NCBI GenBank assembly: GCA_944392955.1 | Contig: CALXYK010000008.1 | Coordinates: 1-64,000 of the forward strand | Direction: 5' to 3' | Length of the DNA: 64,000 nt | Origin: an uncultured Alphaproteobacteria bacterium | Lineage (GTDB): Bacteria > Pseudomonadota > Alphaproteobacteria > Rs-D84 > CACZYB01 | Shown here: piece after piece, positions 43,286 through 51,348 of the stretch | Layout: every line of letters starts with the position of its first letter | Position numbering within the stretch: the first letter of the stretch is position 1 | Program-made: the position numbers and the translations under genes | Notes under the pieces: model-generated | What the model saw: the letters and a program-made list of their open reading frames with translations, nothing else | The model's database searches: none | What the model was told of the DNA's origin: nothing

Positions 43286-43375
43286 TGGCGGATGGGGAGG
43301 GATTCGAACCCCCGGTGAAGTTGCCCCCACAACGGTTTTCAAGACCGCCGCATTCGACCACTCTGCCACCCATCC
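43286..43375 (-). tRNA. tRNA-Ser (anticodon UGA)
   Basis: The acceptor stem GGATGGG (5' end at 43375) pairs with CCCATCC (43290-43296); discriminator G and an encoded CCA (43286-43288) follow. The anticodon stem-loop CGGTCTTGAAAACCG carries TGA. A long variable arm, typical of tRNA-Ser, and the T-loop GGTTCGAATCC are present. Reads UCA and related serine codons. Confidence 0.97.
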
Positions 43376-43453
43376 GTTTAATGACTTGGTAGATTATAAT
43401 TTATTTTTATTTTTTTGTAAAGGGAAATTTTTCTATATTTGATTTTTATTTAA

Positions 43454-43484
43454 TAAAAAAAAGCCTCTTAACAGAGGCTTTTTA
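43454..43484 (-). terminator. Terminator of the DsbA-like gene
   Basis: AAAGCCTCT / AGAGGCTTT with a 4-nt loop and a T8 run on the minus strand, downstream of the stop at 43501. Confidence 0.85.
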
Positions 43485-43500
43485 AAATTTAGTTGCAATG

Positions 43501-44352
43501 TTATTTTGCCTGGTTAATTGCTTCTAACATTACAGATTTATCAACATAACCATTGTAGAAGTTATCGCCAATGATTATTGCAGGAGTTCCTTGGATACCC
43601 AATTTTGATGCAAGTTGACGAGTTCTTAACAATTCTTCTTCAACAGATGGGTTTTCCATATCTTTTTTCAATTTTTCAACATCAAGACCTGCCTTTTCTG
43701 CAAGACCGAATACTATTGCTTCTATTTGTGCAGTTATTTCTTGTTCTGTTGCTTTTGGATTAGATTCTGGAACCAAACGTGTTGTGAACAATAATTTATG
43801 CAAATCTTCTGCTTTGCCTTGTTCCTTTGCTGCGATTACAGCCTTTGCAGGAATAAGTGAAGGTGGGAAGATTGGGAAGTTTTTAAGAACAACTTTTAAA
43901 TCACTTTCTGTTTTTAAAATTTCCTCTAATGCTAAATCTGCACCTTTACAATATCCACAGTTGTAATCATAGAATATGTATGCAACAACTTTACCATCTG
44001 CATTTCCCATGATTGGAGCATATTTAGAATCATCTTCGGTAATATTTTTTAATGCTTGTTTTGCAGCATCTTGTTGTTTTTGTTTTTCAACTTCTTCTAA
44101 TCTTTTTATAGTATCTGTTAAAATTTCAGGATCGTTTAACATAGCCTTTCTTGTATTTGTACTTACAACCAAAGATGCAGTTGTATAAATTGCAAGAAAT
44201 AAAATAACAATAGGTGCAACAATTGTAGCAAGTATTGTTGTTGATTTCTTTGTAAATGTTTTGTTTGCTATCTTCCTTGGGTAAAGGATAAATAGAACGG
44301 TGAATGCTAGTGCTAATACTAACATAATTATATTCATTATAAGTGTATTCAT
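43501..44352 (-). CDS. DsbA-family membrane-anchored thiol-disulphide oxidoreductase
   Basis: The 283-aa product has two N-terminal hydrophobic helices (about 5-24 and 40-65), a Lys/Glu helical stretch, and a thioredoxin-fold domain with active site CGYC at 132-135 in FYDYNCGYCKGADLAL and the cis-Pro loop QGTPAIIIGDNFYNGYV. It is similar to DsbA-like proteins of the Com1/BdbD type. It would act in the periplasm on disulphides, and the several Cys-rich secreted proteins in this window are plausible substrates (inference). Confidence 0.9.
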   Translation of the reverse strand: MNTLIMNIIMLVLALAFTVLFILYPRKIANKTFTKKSTTILATIVAPIVILFLAIYTTASLVVSTNTRKAMLNDPEILTDTIKRLEEVEKQKQQDAAKQALKNITEDDSKYAPIMGNADGKVVAYIFYDYNCGYCKGADLALEEILKTESDLKVVLKNFPIFPPSLIPAKAVIAAKEQGKAEDLHKLLFTTRLVPESNPKATEQEITAQIEAIVFGLAEKAGLDVEKLKKDMENPSVEEELLRTRQLASKLGIQGTPAIIIGDNFYNGYVDKSVMLEAINQAK

Positions 44353-44445
44353 ATTTTTTCTCCTTTTCTTGTTTATGAAACTTTTTTATGCTATAATCTA
44401 TTTTTAAACTTGTAAAGAGTTTTTTCTTATTTTATAAATTTTTTA

Positions 44446-44473
44446 TTGCATTATTTGTATTTTGTGATAATTT
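44446..44473 (+). promoter_or_regulatory. Candidate promoter of lepA
   Basis: TTGCAT (44446-44451), a 16-bp spacer and TAATTT (44468-44473), 28 bp before the ATG. Confidence 0.4.
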
Positions 44474-44501
44474 TAGACAATGAAAAAATATGAGGTAATT
44501 T

Positions 44502-46307
44502 ATGTCTTTCCCAAAAGAAAATATTAGAAATTTTTCAATAGTTGCTCATATAGATCATGGTAAGTCAACCTTGGCAGATAGGCTTATTCAAAAATGTGGG
44601 GCGGTGTCTGAAAGAGAGATGAAAGATCAAATCCTTGATAATATGGATATTGAAAGGGAACGTGGTATTACTATAAAATCTCAGACTTGTCGTTTAGAGT
44701 ATAAGGCCAAAGATGGGAAGGTGTATCAACTTAATTTAATAGATACACCAGGGCATGTTGATTTTTCGTATGAGGTGTCGAGATCTTTATCTGCATGTGA
44801 AGGGGCGTTGTTAGTTGTTGATGCTTCGCAAGGTGTAGAGGCTCAGACATTGGCAAATGTTTATAAGGCAATTGATGCAAATTTACAGATAGAAGTTGTT
44901 TTAAATAAAATAGATTTACCCGCAGCAGATCCTGAAAAGGTAAAAAAGCAAATAGAAGATGTTATTGGAATTGATGCTTCGGAAGCAGTTTTAATTTCTG
45001 CTAAAACTGGATTGGGTATAGATGAGGTGTTGGAAACTATTGTTAATAAATTGCCTCCTCCTAAAAATATGGATGATAATCCGTTGAAGGCATTATTGGT
45101 TGATAGTTGGTATGATGTATACCTTGGTGTAGTAATGCTTGTCCGTATAGTAGAAGGTAAATTGAAAAAATTTGATGAGATAAAAATGATGTCAACTGGT
45201 GCAACCTATAAGGCAGAGCAGATAGGTATTTTTACACCTAAAATGAAACAGGTTGATGAATTGGCTTCGGGTGAAGTTGGTTATGTGATAAGTGGTATTA
45301 AACAACTTTCGGATTGTAAGGTTGGTGATACAATTACATTAGTTAAAAATCCGACAAGTGAACCTTTGCCTGGGTTTAAACCTTCTGTGCCGGTTGTGTT
45401 TTCATCTATATTTCCAGTAGATGCTTCGGATTATCCTTTGTTAAAAGAGGCTGTTGCAAAACTTTCCTTAAACGATGCGAGTTTTGTTTATGAGGTGGAA
45501 AATTCTCCGGCATTGGGTTTTGGGTTTAGATGTGGATTTTTAGGATTGCTTCATATGGAAATTATTGAGGAGCGATTGGAAAGAGAATTTAATCTGGATA
45601 TTATTACAACTGCACCTTCGGTAGCATATAAACTTCATCTTACAAATGGCGAAGATATTGTTCTTACTACACCTGCGGATATGCCAGAGCCTTCTAAAAT
45701 AAAAAGTATGGAAGAACCTCTTGTAAGGGCTACTATAATGACACCAGATGAATATTTAGGTGCCATAATGAAATTGTGTACTGATAGACGTGGAATCCAG
45801 GAAAATCTTACCTATGTTGGAAATAGGGCGATGGTAGTTTATAAATTACCATTAAATGAAATTGTCTTTGATTTTTATGATAGACTTAAATCTATTAGTT
45901 CTGGTTATGCAAGTTTTGATTACGAATTGTGTGAATATCAAGAGGCTGAATTGGCAAAAGTTTCCATATTGATTAACGAAGAACCTGTTGAGGCATTATC
46001 TTTTATTGCTCATAAAACGGAAGTGGAAAAAAGAGGTAGGGCAATTTGTGAAAAATTAAAAAATCTTATCCCTAGGCATATGTTCAAAATTCCTATACAG
46101 GCTGCAATAGGGGGAAAGGTTATTGCAAGGGAAACTATTTCTGCTTATAGAAAAGATGTGCTTGCAAAATGTTATGGTGGTGATATTTCTAGAAAAAGAA
46201 AACTTCTTGAAAAACAGAAAAAAGGAAAGAAAAGAATGCGTACTTTTGGTTCTGTTGAAATTCCGCAAGAAGCATTTATACAGGCACTTAAAATAGGAGA
46301 TGATTAA
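44502..46307 (+). CDS. lepA: Elongation factor 4 (LepA)
   Basis: Ribosome-dependent GTPase that acts in initiation and on stalled ribosomes. The 601-aa product has the GTPase motifs [32 protein letters not shown] and NKIDLP, the EF-G-like domain with [16 protein letters not shown], and the LepA-specific C-terminal domain ending [24 protein letters not shown] lies upstream of the ATG. Monocistronic. Confidence 0.98.
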   Translation: MSFPKENIRNFSIVAHIDHGKSTLADRLIQKCGAVSEREMKDQILDNMDIERERGITIKSQTCRLEYKAKDGKVYQLNLIDTPGHVDFSYEVSRSLSACEGALLVVDASQGVEAQTLANVYKAIDANLQIEVVLNKIDLPAADPEKVKKQIEDVIGIDASEAVLISAKTGLGIDEVLETIVNKLPPPKNMDDNPLKALLVDSWYDVYLGVVMLVRIVEGKLKKFDEIKMMSTGATYKAEQIGIFTPKMKQVDELASGEVGYVISGIKQLSDCKVGDTITLVKNPTSEPLPGFKPSVPVVFSSIFPVDASDYPLLKEAVAKLSLNDASFVYEVENSPALGFGFRCGFLGLLHMEIIEERLEREFNLDIITTAPSVAYKLHLTNGEDIVLTTPADMPEPSKIKSMEEPLVRATIMTPDEYLGAIMKLCTDRRGIQENLTYVGNRAMVVYKLPLNEIVFDFYDRLKSISSGYASFDYELCEYQEAELAKVSILINEEPVEALSFIAHKTEVEKRGRAICEKLKNLIPRHMFKIPIQAAIGGKVIARETISAYRKDVLAKCYGGDISRKRKLLEKQKKGKKRMRTFGSVEIPQEAFIQALKIGDD

Positions 46308-46322
46308 ATTTTCGTGTTGTTT

Positions 46323-46356
46323 AAAAAAAAACTCCTCTGTTAGAGGAGTTTTTTTA
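46323..46356. terminator. Bidirectional terminator, lepA/gpmI
   Basis: AACTCCTCT-GTT-AGAGGAGTT with A9 and T7 flanks, between convergent genes. Confidence 0.88.
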
Positions 46357-46367
46357 AGTCCTATTTT

Positions 46368-47894
46368 TTAAAATAGTGGAGTGCCGTCCATTTCTGATGG
46401 AATTGGTAAATTTAAGATTTTTAATAAGGTAGGTGCGATATCAGCCAACTTTCCTTTGTTTAATGTTTTTACATTAGAATCACCAATTAAAATAGCCTGA
46501 ACTGGATTTGATGTGTGTGCAGTAAATGGTTTACCATCTTCATCAACCATTTTTTCACAATTACCATGATCAGCAGTTATCAAAAGGACACCACCTTTTG
46601 AAAGGACGGATTTTTCCAATCGTGCGATACATGTATCAACGGTTTCGGTTGCCTTTTTACTTGCATCCATTATTCCGGTATGTCCGACCATATCTCCGTT
46701 TGCATAGTTTACGATTATTACATCATATTTTTCTTCGGCAATTACCTTTTCCAAAGTGTCTGTTATTTCTATTGCTGACATTTCTGGCTTTAAATCGTAT
46801 GTTGCAACAGATGGTGAAGGTATTAAAATTCTGTCTTCGCCTTCAAAAACTTTTTCTTCGCCACCATTAAAGAAGAATGTAACATGTGCATATTTTTCGG
46901 TTTCTGCGATGCGAAGTTGTTTTAAGCCAGCCTTTGCAATTTCTTCACCGAAAATTCCCTTTAATGATACAGCAGGGAAAAGAGTTTTATATAATTTATT
47001 TAACTCTTCCGAATATTCAGCCATTCCTAAAAGGCTTGAAAATTTAATAACTTTTTCTCTTTTGAATTCGTTGAAGTTTGGATCTGCAAATGCAGTTGCA
47101 ATTTGGCGAACTCTATCAGCACGGAAGTTTGCTATTAGTATTCCGTCGCCATCTTTCATACCTTTGTAATTTTCGTTTGCGGTTGGGATTATAAATTCAT
47201 CAGTTTTTCCATTTGCATAAGATTTTTCTATTGCTGATATTGGATCCGTGAATTTATCAGAAGTTTTACCTTGGGTCATTGCATCGTATGCAAGTTCAGT
47301 TCTGTCCCATGTTTTGTTTCTATCCATAGCATAATATCTTCCTGATATTGTTGCGATAGATGCATTTTTACAATCCTTTGTTTTTGAGATAAATTCTTCT
47401 ATATAAATTTTTGCAGAACTAGGCGGAGTATCTCTTCCATCTGTTATAAGGTGGATATTGGTTTTAATTTCGTTTGCATTAAGTGCCTTTGTCAATGCTA
47501 TTATATGGTCTATATGTGCATGAACTCCACCATCTGAGATTAAACCAAGAAGGTGGCATTCTCCATTATTATCCTTTATGTTTTTAATAAATTCTAATAA
47601 GTGTGGATTTGTTTTTAAGGTGTCAGTTTTGATAGATTTTTCTATTTGTCCCAAAAGTTGAAGAACAACTCTTCCTGCACCTATGTTGGTATGTCCTACT
47701 TCGGAATTTCCCATTTGTCCTTCTGGTAGTCCAACGGCAGTTCCACTTGCATCTAAAAAGTTATTAGGATATTCCTTTAACATTCTGTGCCAGTTTGGAG
47801 TGTGGCCTTCTTCTACTGCATTTCCGTTTGTATTTGGGTTATAACCCCATCCATCAAGTATACATAAAACTACTGGTTTTGGTCTATTTGCCAT
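46368..47894 (-). CDS. gpmI: 2,3-bisphosphoglycerate-independent phosphoglycerate mutase
   Basis: Manganese-dependent interconversion of 3- and 2-phosphoglycerate. The 508-aa product has ILDGWGYN with Asp14, the phosphorylated Ser64 in GQMGNSEVGHTNIGAG, HITDGRDTPP-type ITDGRDTPPSSA, and the metal-binding end LLITADHGNCEKM with TAHTSNPV. GGAG precedes the ATG. Confidence 0.98.
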   Translation of the reverse strand: MANRPKPVVLCILDGWGYNPNTNGNAVEEGHTPNWHRMLKEYPNNFLDASGTAVGLPEGQMGNSEVGHTNIGAGRVVLQLLGQIEKSIKTDTLKTNPHLLEFIKNIKDNNGECHLLGLISDGGVHAHIDHIIALTKALNANEIKTNIHLITDGRDTPPSSAKIYIEEFISKTKDCKNASIATISGRYYAMDRNKTWDRTELAYDAMTQGKTSDKFTDPISAIEKSYANGKTDEFIIPTANENYKGMKDGDGILIANFRADRVRQIATAFADPNFNEFKREKVIKFSSLLGMAEYSEELNKLYKTLFPAVSLKGIFGEEIAKAGLKQLRIAETEKYAHVTFFFNGGEEKVFEGEDRILIPSPSVATYDLKPEMSAIEITDTLEKVIAEEKYDVIIVNYANGDMVGHTGIMDASKKATETVDTCIARLEKSVLSKGGVLLITADHGNCEKMVDEDGKPFTAHTSNPVQAILIGDSNVKTLNKGKLADIAPTLLKILNLPIPSEMDGTPLF

Positions 47895-48023
47895 AGATAT
47901 TCTCCTTTATCATTTATTGAAAATTTTTAATTTATGTTTCTGTATGATAGTATTTATTAAATAAAAAATCAATAAGCATTTTTTATTATAAATATAAAAT
48001 TTATAGTGGATTCAAGATTTTAC

Positions 48024-48051
48024 TTGAAAATTTGTAATATATTCTTATAAT
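48024..48051 (+). promoter_or_regulatory. Promoter of the IMPase-like operon
   Basis: TTGAAA (48024-48029), a 16-bp spacer and a consensus TATAAT (48046-48051), 40 bp before the ATG at 48092. Confidence 0.6.
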
Positions 48052-48091
48052 TGCTTTTAGTTTAAGTTAAATCGTAAATAGGAGTGTTCAA

Positions 48092-48862
48092 ATGGACAAT
48101 AATTTATCTGCTAATCTTAATGTTATGATGTCAATATGTCAGAAAGTATCAAAATTTATCCTTAGGGATTTTGGTGAAATAGAACAACTCCAATCTTCGG
48201 TTCATGGTGCAGATAGTTTTGCATCAGCGTCAAAGTTAAAAATTCAAAAAATACTAATTGAAAATTTATTAGAGGCAAGACCTAAATATGGCATTCTTTC
48301 TGAGAATCAAGAAGTTAAGGGTACTGATATTTCTCATAGATTTATTATAAATGTCAGTGATGGTTTTGATAATTTTTCCAGGGGGCTTCCTTTCTTTACT
48401 ATCTCAATTGCTTTACAAGAACAAAAAAATCTTGTTGCAGGTGTGATATATAACCCTGTATTAGATAAGATGTTCTATGCAGAAAAGGGAAGTGGTGCCT
48501 TTGTTTCCGAGGTTAGAATGAACAGGAGAATTAGAATTTCATCTAAACGTGAACTTTTTAATGCGAGTGTTTTAGAATCAGGAAACTTTTTAAGGTTATC
48601 TACTGCAAAAATTATGGATTTAGGTAGTGTGGGATTATCATTGGGTTATGTAGCCTCTGGTATGGCTGATGTTTTTGTCGGTTTTTCTAAAAACCTTTTT
48701 GATTTATCTGCTGGTCTTTTGATTGTAAAAGAAGCAGGTGGTTTTGTAAGATCGTATGATAAGGATTGGAAGGAAACTCCGGAATTGTTTAAGTCTGATA
48801 TAATTGTTTGTGCAAATAGTTATTTACAATCTGAAATTAAAAGTTATATAATGAAAAAGTAG
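48092..48862 (+). CDS. Inositol-monophosphatase-fold protein with altered metal ligands (SuhB-like)
   Basis: The 256-aa product has the IMPase fold from end to end but changed catalytic motifs. The usual WIIDPLDGTTNF reads FIINVSDGFDNF (84-95): the first metal Asp is Asn87, the second (Asp90) is kept, and the Thr after DG is Phe. The LAEE element reads LSEN (69-72). The final motif WDxAAG reads FDLSAG, with Asp204 kept. Two-metal phosphatase activity is therefore doubtful. SuhB has a non-catalytic role in rRNA transcription in E. coli, so a similar role is possible (inference). GGAG precedes the ATG, and an OmpA-like gene follows by 18 nt. Confidence 0.8.
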   Translation: MDNNLSANLNVMMSICQKVSKFILRDFGEIEQLQSSVHGADSFASASKLKIQKILIENLLEARPKYGILSENQEVKGTDISHRFIINVSDGFDNFSRGLPFFTISIALQEQKNLVAGVIYNPVLDKMFYAEKGSGAFVSEVRMNRRIRISSKRELFNASVLESGNFLRLSTAKIMDLGSVGLSLGYVASGMADVFVGFSKNLFDLSAGLLIVKEAGGFVRSYDKDWKETPELFKSDIIVCANSYLQSEIKSYIMKK

Positions 48863-48880
48863 AAATTAGGAGATGGAAAA

Positions 48881-49672
48881 ATGAAAAAATATTTCTTATT
48901 ATTTGTTGCTTTCTTTTCTTATGTTAATGCAACTTTTGCTCAGGGGTATAGATTAAGTTTAAATAATGACTCCAATTTTAGTAAAGATATTTTAGTAAAT
49001 AAAGACGATGATTTCGTTTTAATGAGAAAAGTTTATTTGAAGAATCCAGAAAATTCTAAACTTGGGTTAGAAGCAGGTGGACCGAAGTATTCTGTTTATA
49101 AACCTGTTGTAAAGGTTAAAACAATTGTTGAACCTGTGCCTGTTATTGAAAATGTTGATGTGGTAGAAGATGTAAATGTTATAGAAGATAAACCTGTGGC
49201 AGAAGAAAAACCGGTTGTTGATAATAATAAGGTAGAACCTGTTATTGAGAAATCTCAGACGGATAAAAATATAGAAGAGGCAAAAAAACTTTTGAAAGTT
49301 GCAGAAAAAATTGCAAATTCTGTTGCAGAGGAAGATTTTGAAGCAAAACCTGTGAAAAGTGATGTTTCTTCGGTAAAAAAGAATCCTGATTTTTCTATGA
49401 AATTTACTGCTGATAACGATGAACTTAAAAAAGTAGATGAGGAACGATTGTCCCGTATGGTTCCAAAAATTTTGGAAAATCCAGATATTAGTGTAAAGAT
49501 GATTTCTTATTATTCCGTTATAGGCGATAGAAATGTTGCTTTTTCAAGATTACTTAATGCAAGAAAAGTCTTACTTGAAAAAAACGTTCCAACTTCTCAG
49601 ATTATGATTTTGGTTTTGGAAGACGAAGATCAATCTAAAAATAATACTATTGATGTTTTTATAAATAAGTAA
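48881..49672 (+). CDS. Exported protein with a degenerate OmpA-like C-terminus
   Basis: The 263-aa product has a signal peptide (MKKYFLLFVAFFSYVNATFA), a Val/Glu/Pro/Asn linker (about 70-135), a short helical stretch (EEAKKLLKVAEKIANSV) and a C-terminal region that aligns to the OmpA domain: FTADNDELKK, then SYYSVIGDRNVAFSRLLNARKVLL. The usual GHTD of that site reads SYYS, so the diaminopimelate-binding Asp is missing, while the Arg of the ARKV segment remains. It is followed by kdsD 19 nt downstream. Function uncertain; probably periplasmic. Confidence 0.7.
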   Translation: MKKYFLLFVAFFSYVNATFAQGYRLSLNNDSNFSKDILVNKDDDFVLMRKVYLKNPENSKLGLEAGGPKYSVYKPVVKVKTIVEPVPVIENVDVVEDVNVIEDKPVAEEKPVVDNNKVEPVIEKSQTDKNIEEAKKLLKVAEKIANSVAEEDFEAKPVKSDVSSVKKNPDFSMKFTADNDELKKVDEERLSRMVPKILENPDISVKMISYYSVIGDRNVAFSRLLNARKVLLEKNVPTSQIMILVLEDEDQSKNNTIDVFINK

Positions 49673-49691
49673 TTTTAAAGAGGTTTTTTAA

Positions 49692-50675
49692 ATGATATAT
49701 TCAAATGAGGTTATTCACGATCTTGTGCAAAGTGTTATTAAACAAGAAATGGATGCTATACAAAAATTAGATGATAATTTTCCAATAGTAGATTTTGTGA
49801 ATGTTGTAAATTATATTACAAATGAATTAAAGGGTAAAGTTGTTATTACAGGTTTAGGAAAATCAGGTGATGTTGCAAAACGACTTGCTACTACTTTGAC
49901 TTCTACTGGAACAAGGGCAATTTTCCTTCATTGCACAGAGGCTTCTCATGGTGATATGGGAATAATTTGTGATGATGATTGTGTTATTGCTGTTTCAAAT
50001 AGCGGTGAAACAAAAGAAATGAGTGATGTTATAGATTATACCAGACGTTTTGGAATAAAGTTGATTGCTATTTGTTCTAATCCTAACTCTTCGTTGGGTA
50101 AACATGCTGATATAAACCTAACAATTCCTGATGTCCCAGAGGCTTGTTTGATAGGAAAAGCTCCTACTACTTCTATTATTTTATTGACTACTATGGCAAA
50201 CTTGTTAATTGTTGCTTTAGAAAAGACAAAGGGCTTTACCTCAGATATGTATAAAAATTATCATCCACATGGTAAGTTGGGGGCTTCGTTATTAAAGGTA
50301 TCAGAACTTATGCATACAGGAACTGAACTTCCGCTAGTTGATGAGACTGCCTCTATGTATGATGTTGTTTCTGTTATGAGTAGAAGGGTTAGATTTGGTT
50401 GTGTTGGTGTAGTTGATAAAGATGGACGTTTAGTTGGTGTATTTACTGATGGAGATATTCGTCGTCGTCTTTGTGAAGGTGTTAATTTAATGGAAAAAAA
50501 GATTTCTGATGTTATGGGGAAATCTCCGAAAACTATTTCATGTGATGCTTTGGCTTCATCTGCTCTTTTACAAATCAATGAAAATCAAGTTCAGGTGTTA
50601 TTTGTTGTTGATGCAGACAATAAACCTGTTGGTGTAATTAGTTTCCACGATTTATTAAAAGCGGGTTTGGTTTAA
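49692..50675 (+). CDS. kdsD: Arabinose-5-phosphate isomerase KdsD/KpsF
   Basis: Converts ribulose-5-phosphate to arabinose-5-phosphate, the entry to Kdo and so to LPS. The 327-aa product has an N-terminal SIS domain (about 35-180: KVVITGLGKSGDVAKRLATTL, then AVSNSGETKEM) and two CBS motifs (about 205-325: RFGCVGVVDKDGRLVGVFTDGDIRR). It is directly followed by lptC. Confidence 0.95.
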   Translation: MIYSNEVIHDLVQSVIKQEMDAIQKLDDNFPIVDFVNVVNYITNELKGKVVITGLGKSGDVAKRLATTLTSTGTRAIFLHCTEASHGDMGIICDDDCVIAVSNSGETKEMSDVIDYTRRFGIKLIAICSNPNSSLGKHADINLTIPDVPEACLIGKAPTTSIILLTTMANLLIVALEKTKGFTSDMYKNYHPHGKLGASLLKVSELMHTGTELPLVDETASMYDVVSVMSRRVRFGCVGVVDKDGRLVGVFTDGDIRRRLCEGVNLMEKKISDVMGKSPKTISCDALASSALLQINENQVQVLFVVDADNKPVGVISFHDLLKAGLV

Positions 50676-51347
50676 TTGGTAAAAAAAAATACAAAAATAC
50701 ATAAAAAAGTTAGAATATATAAAAGGGCTTTTTCTTCTGTATATAAAAAGATGACCTTTCATAGTCGTATTGTGTTTTTGTTGAAAATTGCTTTACCAAG
50801 TATTACGGCATTGTTTTTAGGTGTTGTCGTTTTAATACCGCAAATTGATGAAAAAATAAAAAATATAAAAATAGATATCCCAAGTATTGATACAACTGAT
50901 AAAATTTCTTTTACTATGGATAATGGTAATTTTTATGGACAGGGTGAAGATGGTGCAGTATTTTCCTTAAATGTTGAAAATTTTAAGGAAGATAGGGAAA
51001 ATATGGTTATGTTGTTTTCAAAAATTACTGCAAAAATCTTTCTTAAAGATGGTAGTTGGATTAATGTATCTACAGATAAGGGAAATTATATTAAAAAAGA
51101 TAATCTTTTCTTTATGAATGGTAATATTGTTATTACAGATAGTGATGATAACAAAGTTTATACAGATGAAGCGATTGTAAATATTGATGATATGTCTGTA
51201 TCTGGTGATAAACCTATAAGAGCGTTTACCAATTTTGGTCAAATAAATGGGCAGGGGTTCAATTTTAAACAAAACGAAAAATATTCATTTTTTGGTAAGG
51301 TAAGCGGAAATATTGATACTGCAAAAATAGAAAAACAACACAAATAA
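50676..51347 (+). CDS. lptC: LPS export ABC transporter periplasmic protein LptC
   Basis: Bitopic inner-membrane protein that passes LPS from LptBFG to LptA. The 223-aa product has a basic N-terminus, one transmembrane helix (about 33-54) and a beta-jellyroll region rich in alternating hydrophobics, as in alphaproteobacterial LptC (with TDKGNYIKKDNLFFMNGNI). The start codon is TTG, placed directly after the kdsD TAA with a weak GCGGG upstream, so translation is probably coupled. lptA and lptB, often next, are absent here. Confidence 0.85.
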   Translation: MVKKNTKIHKKVRIYKRAFSSVYKKMTFHSRIVFLLKIALPSITALFLGVVVLIPQIDEKIKNIKIDIPSIDTTDKISFTMDNGNFYGQGEDGAVFSLNVENFKEDRENMVMLFSKITAKIFLKDGSWINVSTDKGNYIKKDNLFFMNGNIVITDSDDNKVYTDEAIVNIDDMSVSGDKPIRAFTNFGQINGQGFNFKQNEKYSFFGKVSGNIDTAKIEKQHK

Positions 51348-51348
51348 C

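Noticed and set aside
46526-47169. Two rightward open frames opposite gpmI
   Set aside because: They lie wholly inside a complete, highly conserved gpmI and have no ribosome binding site.
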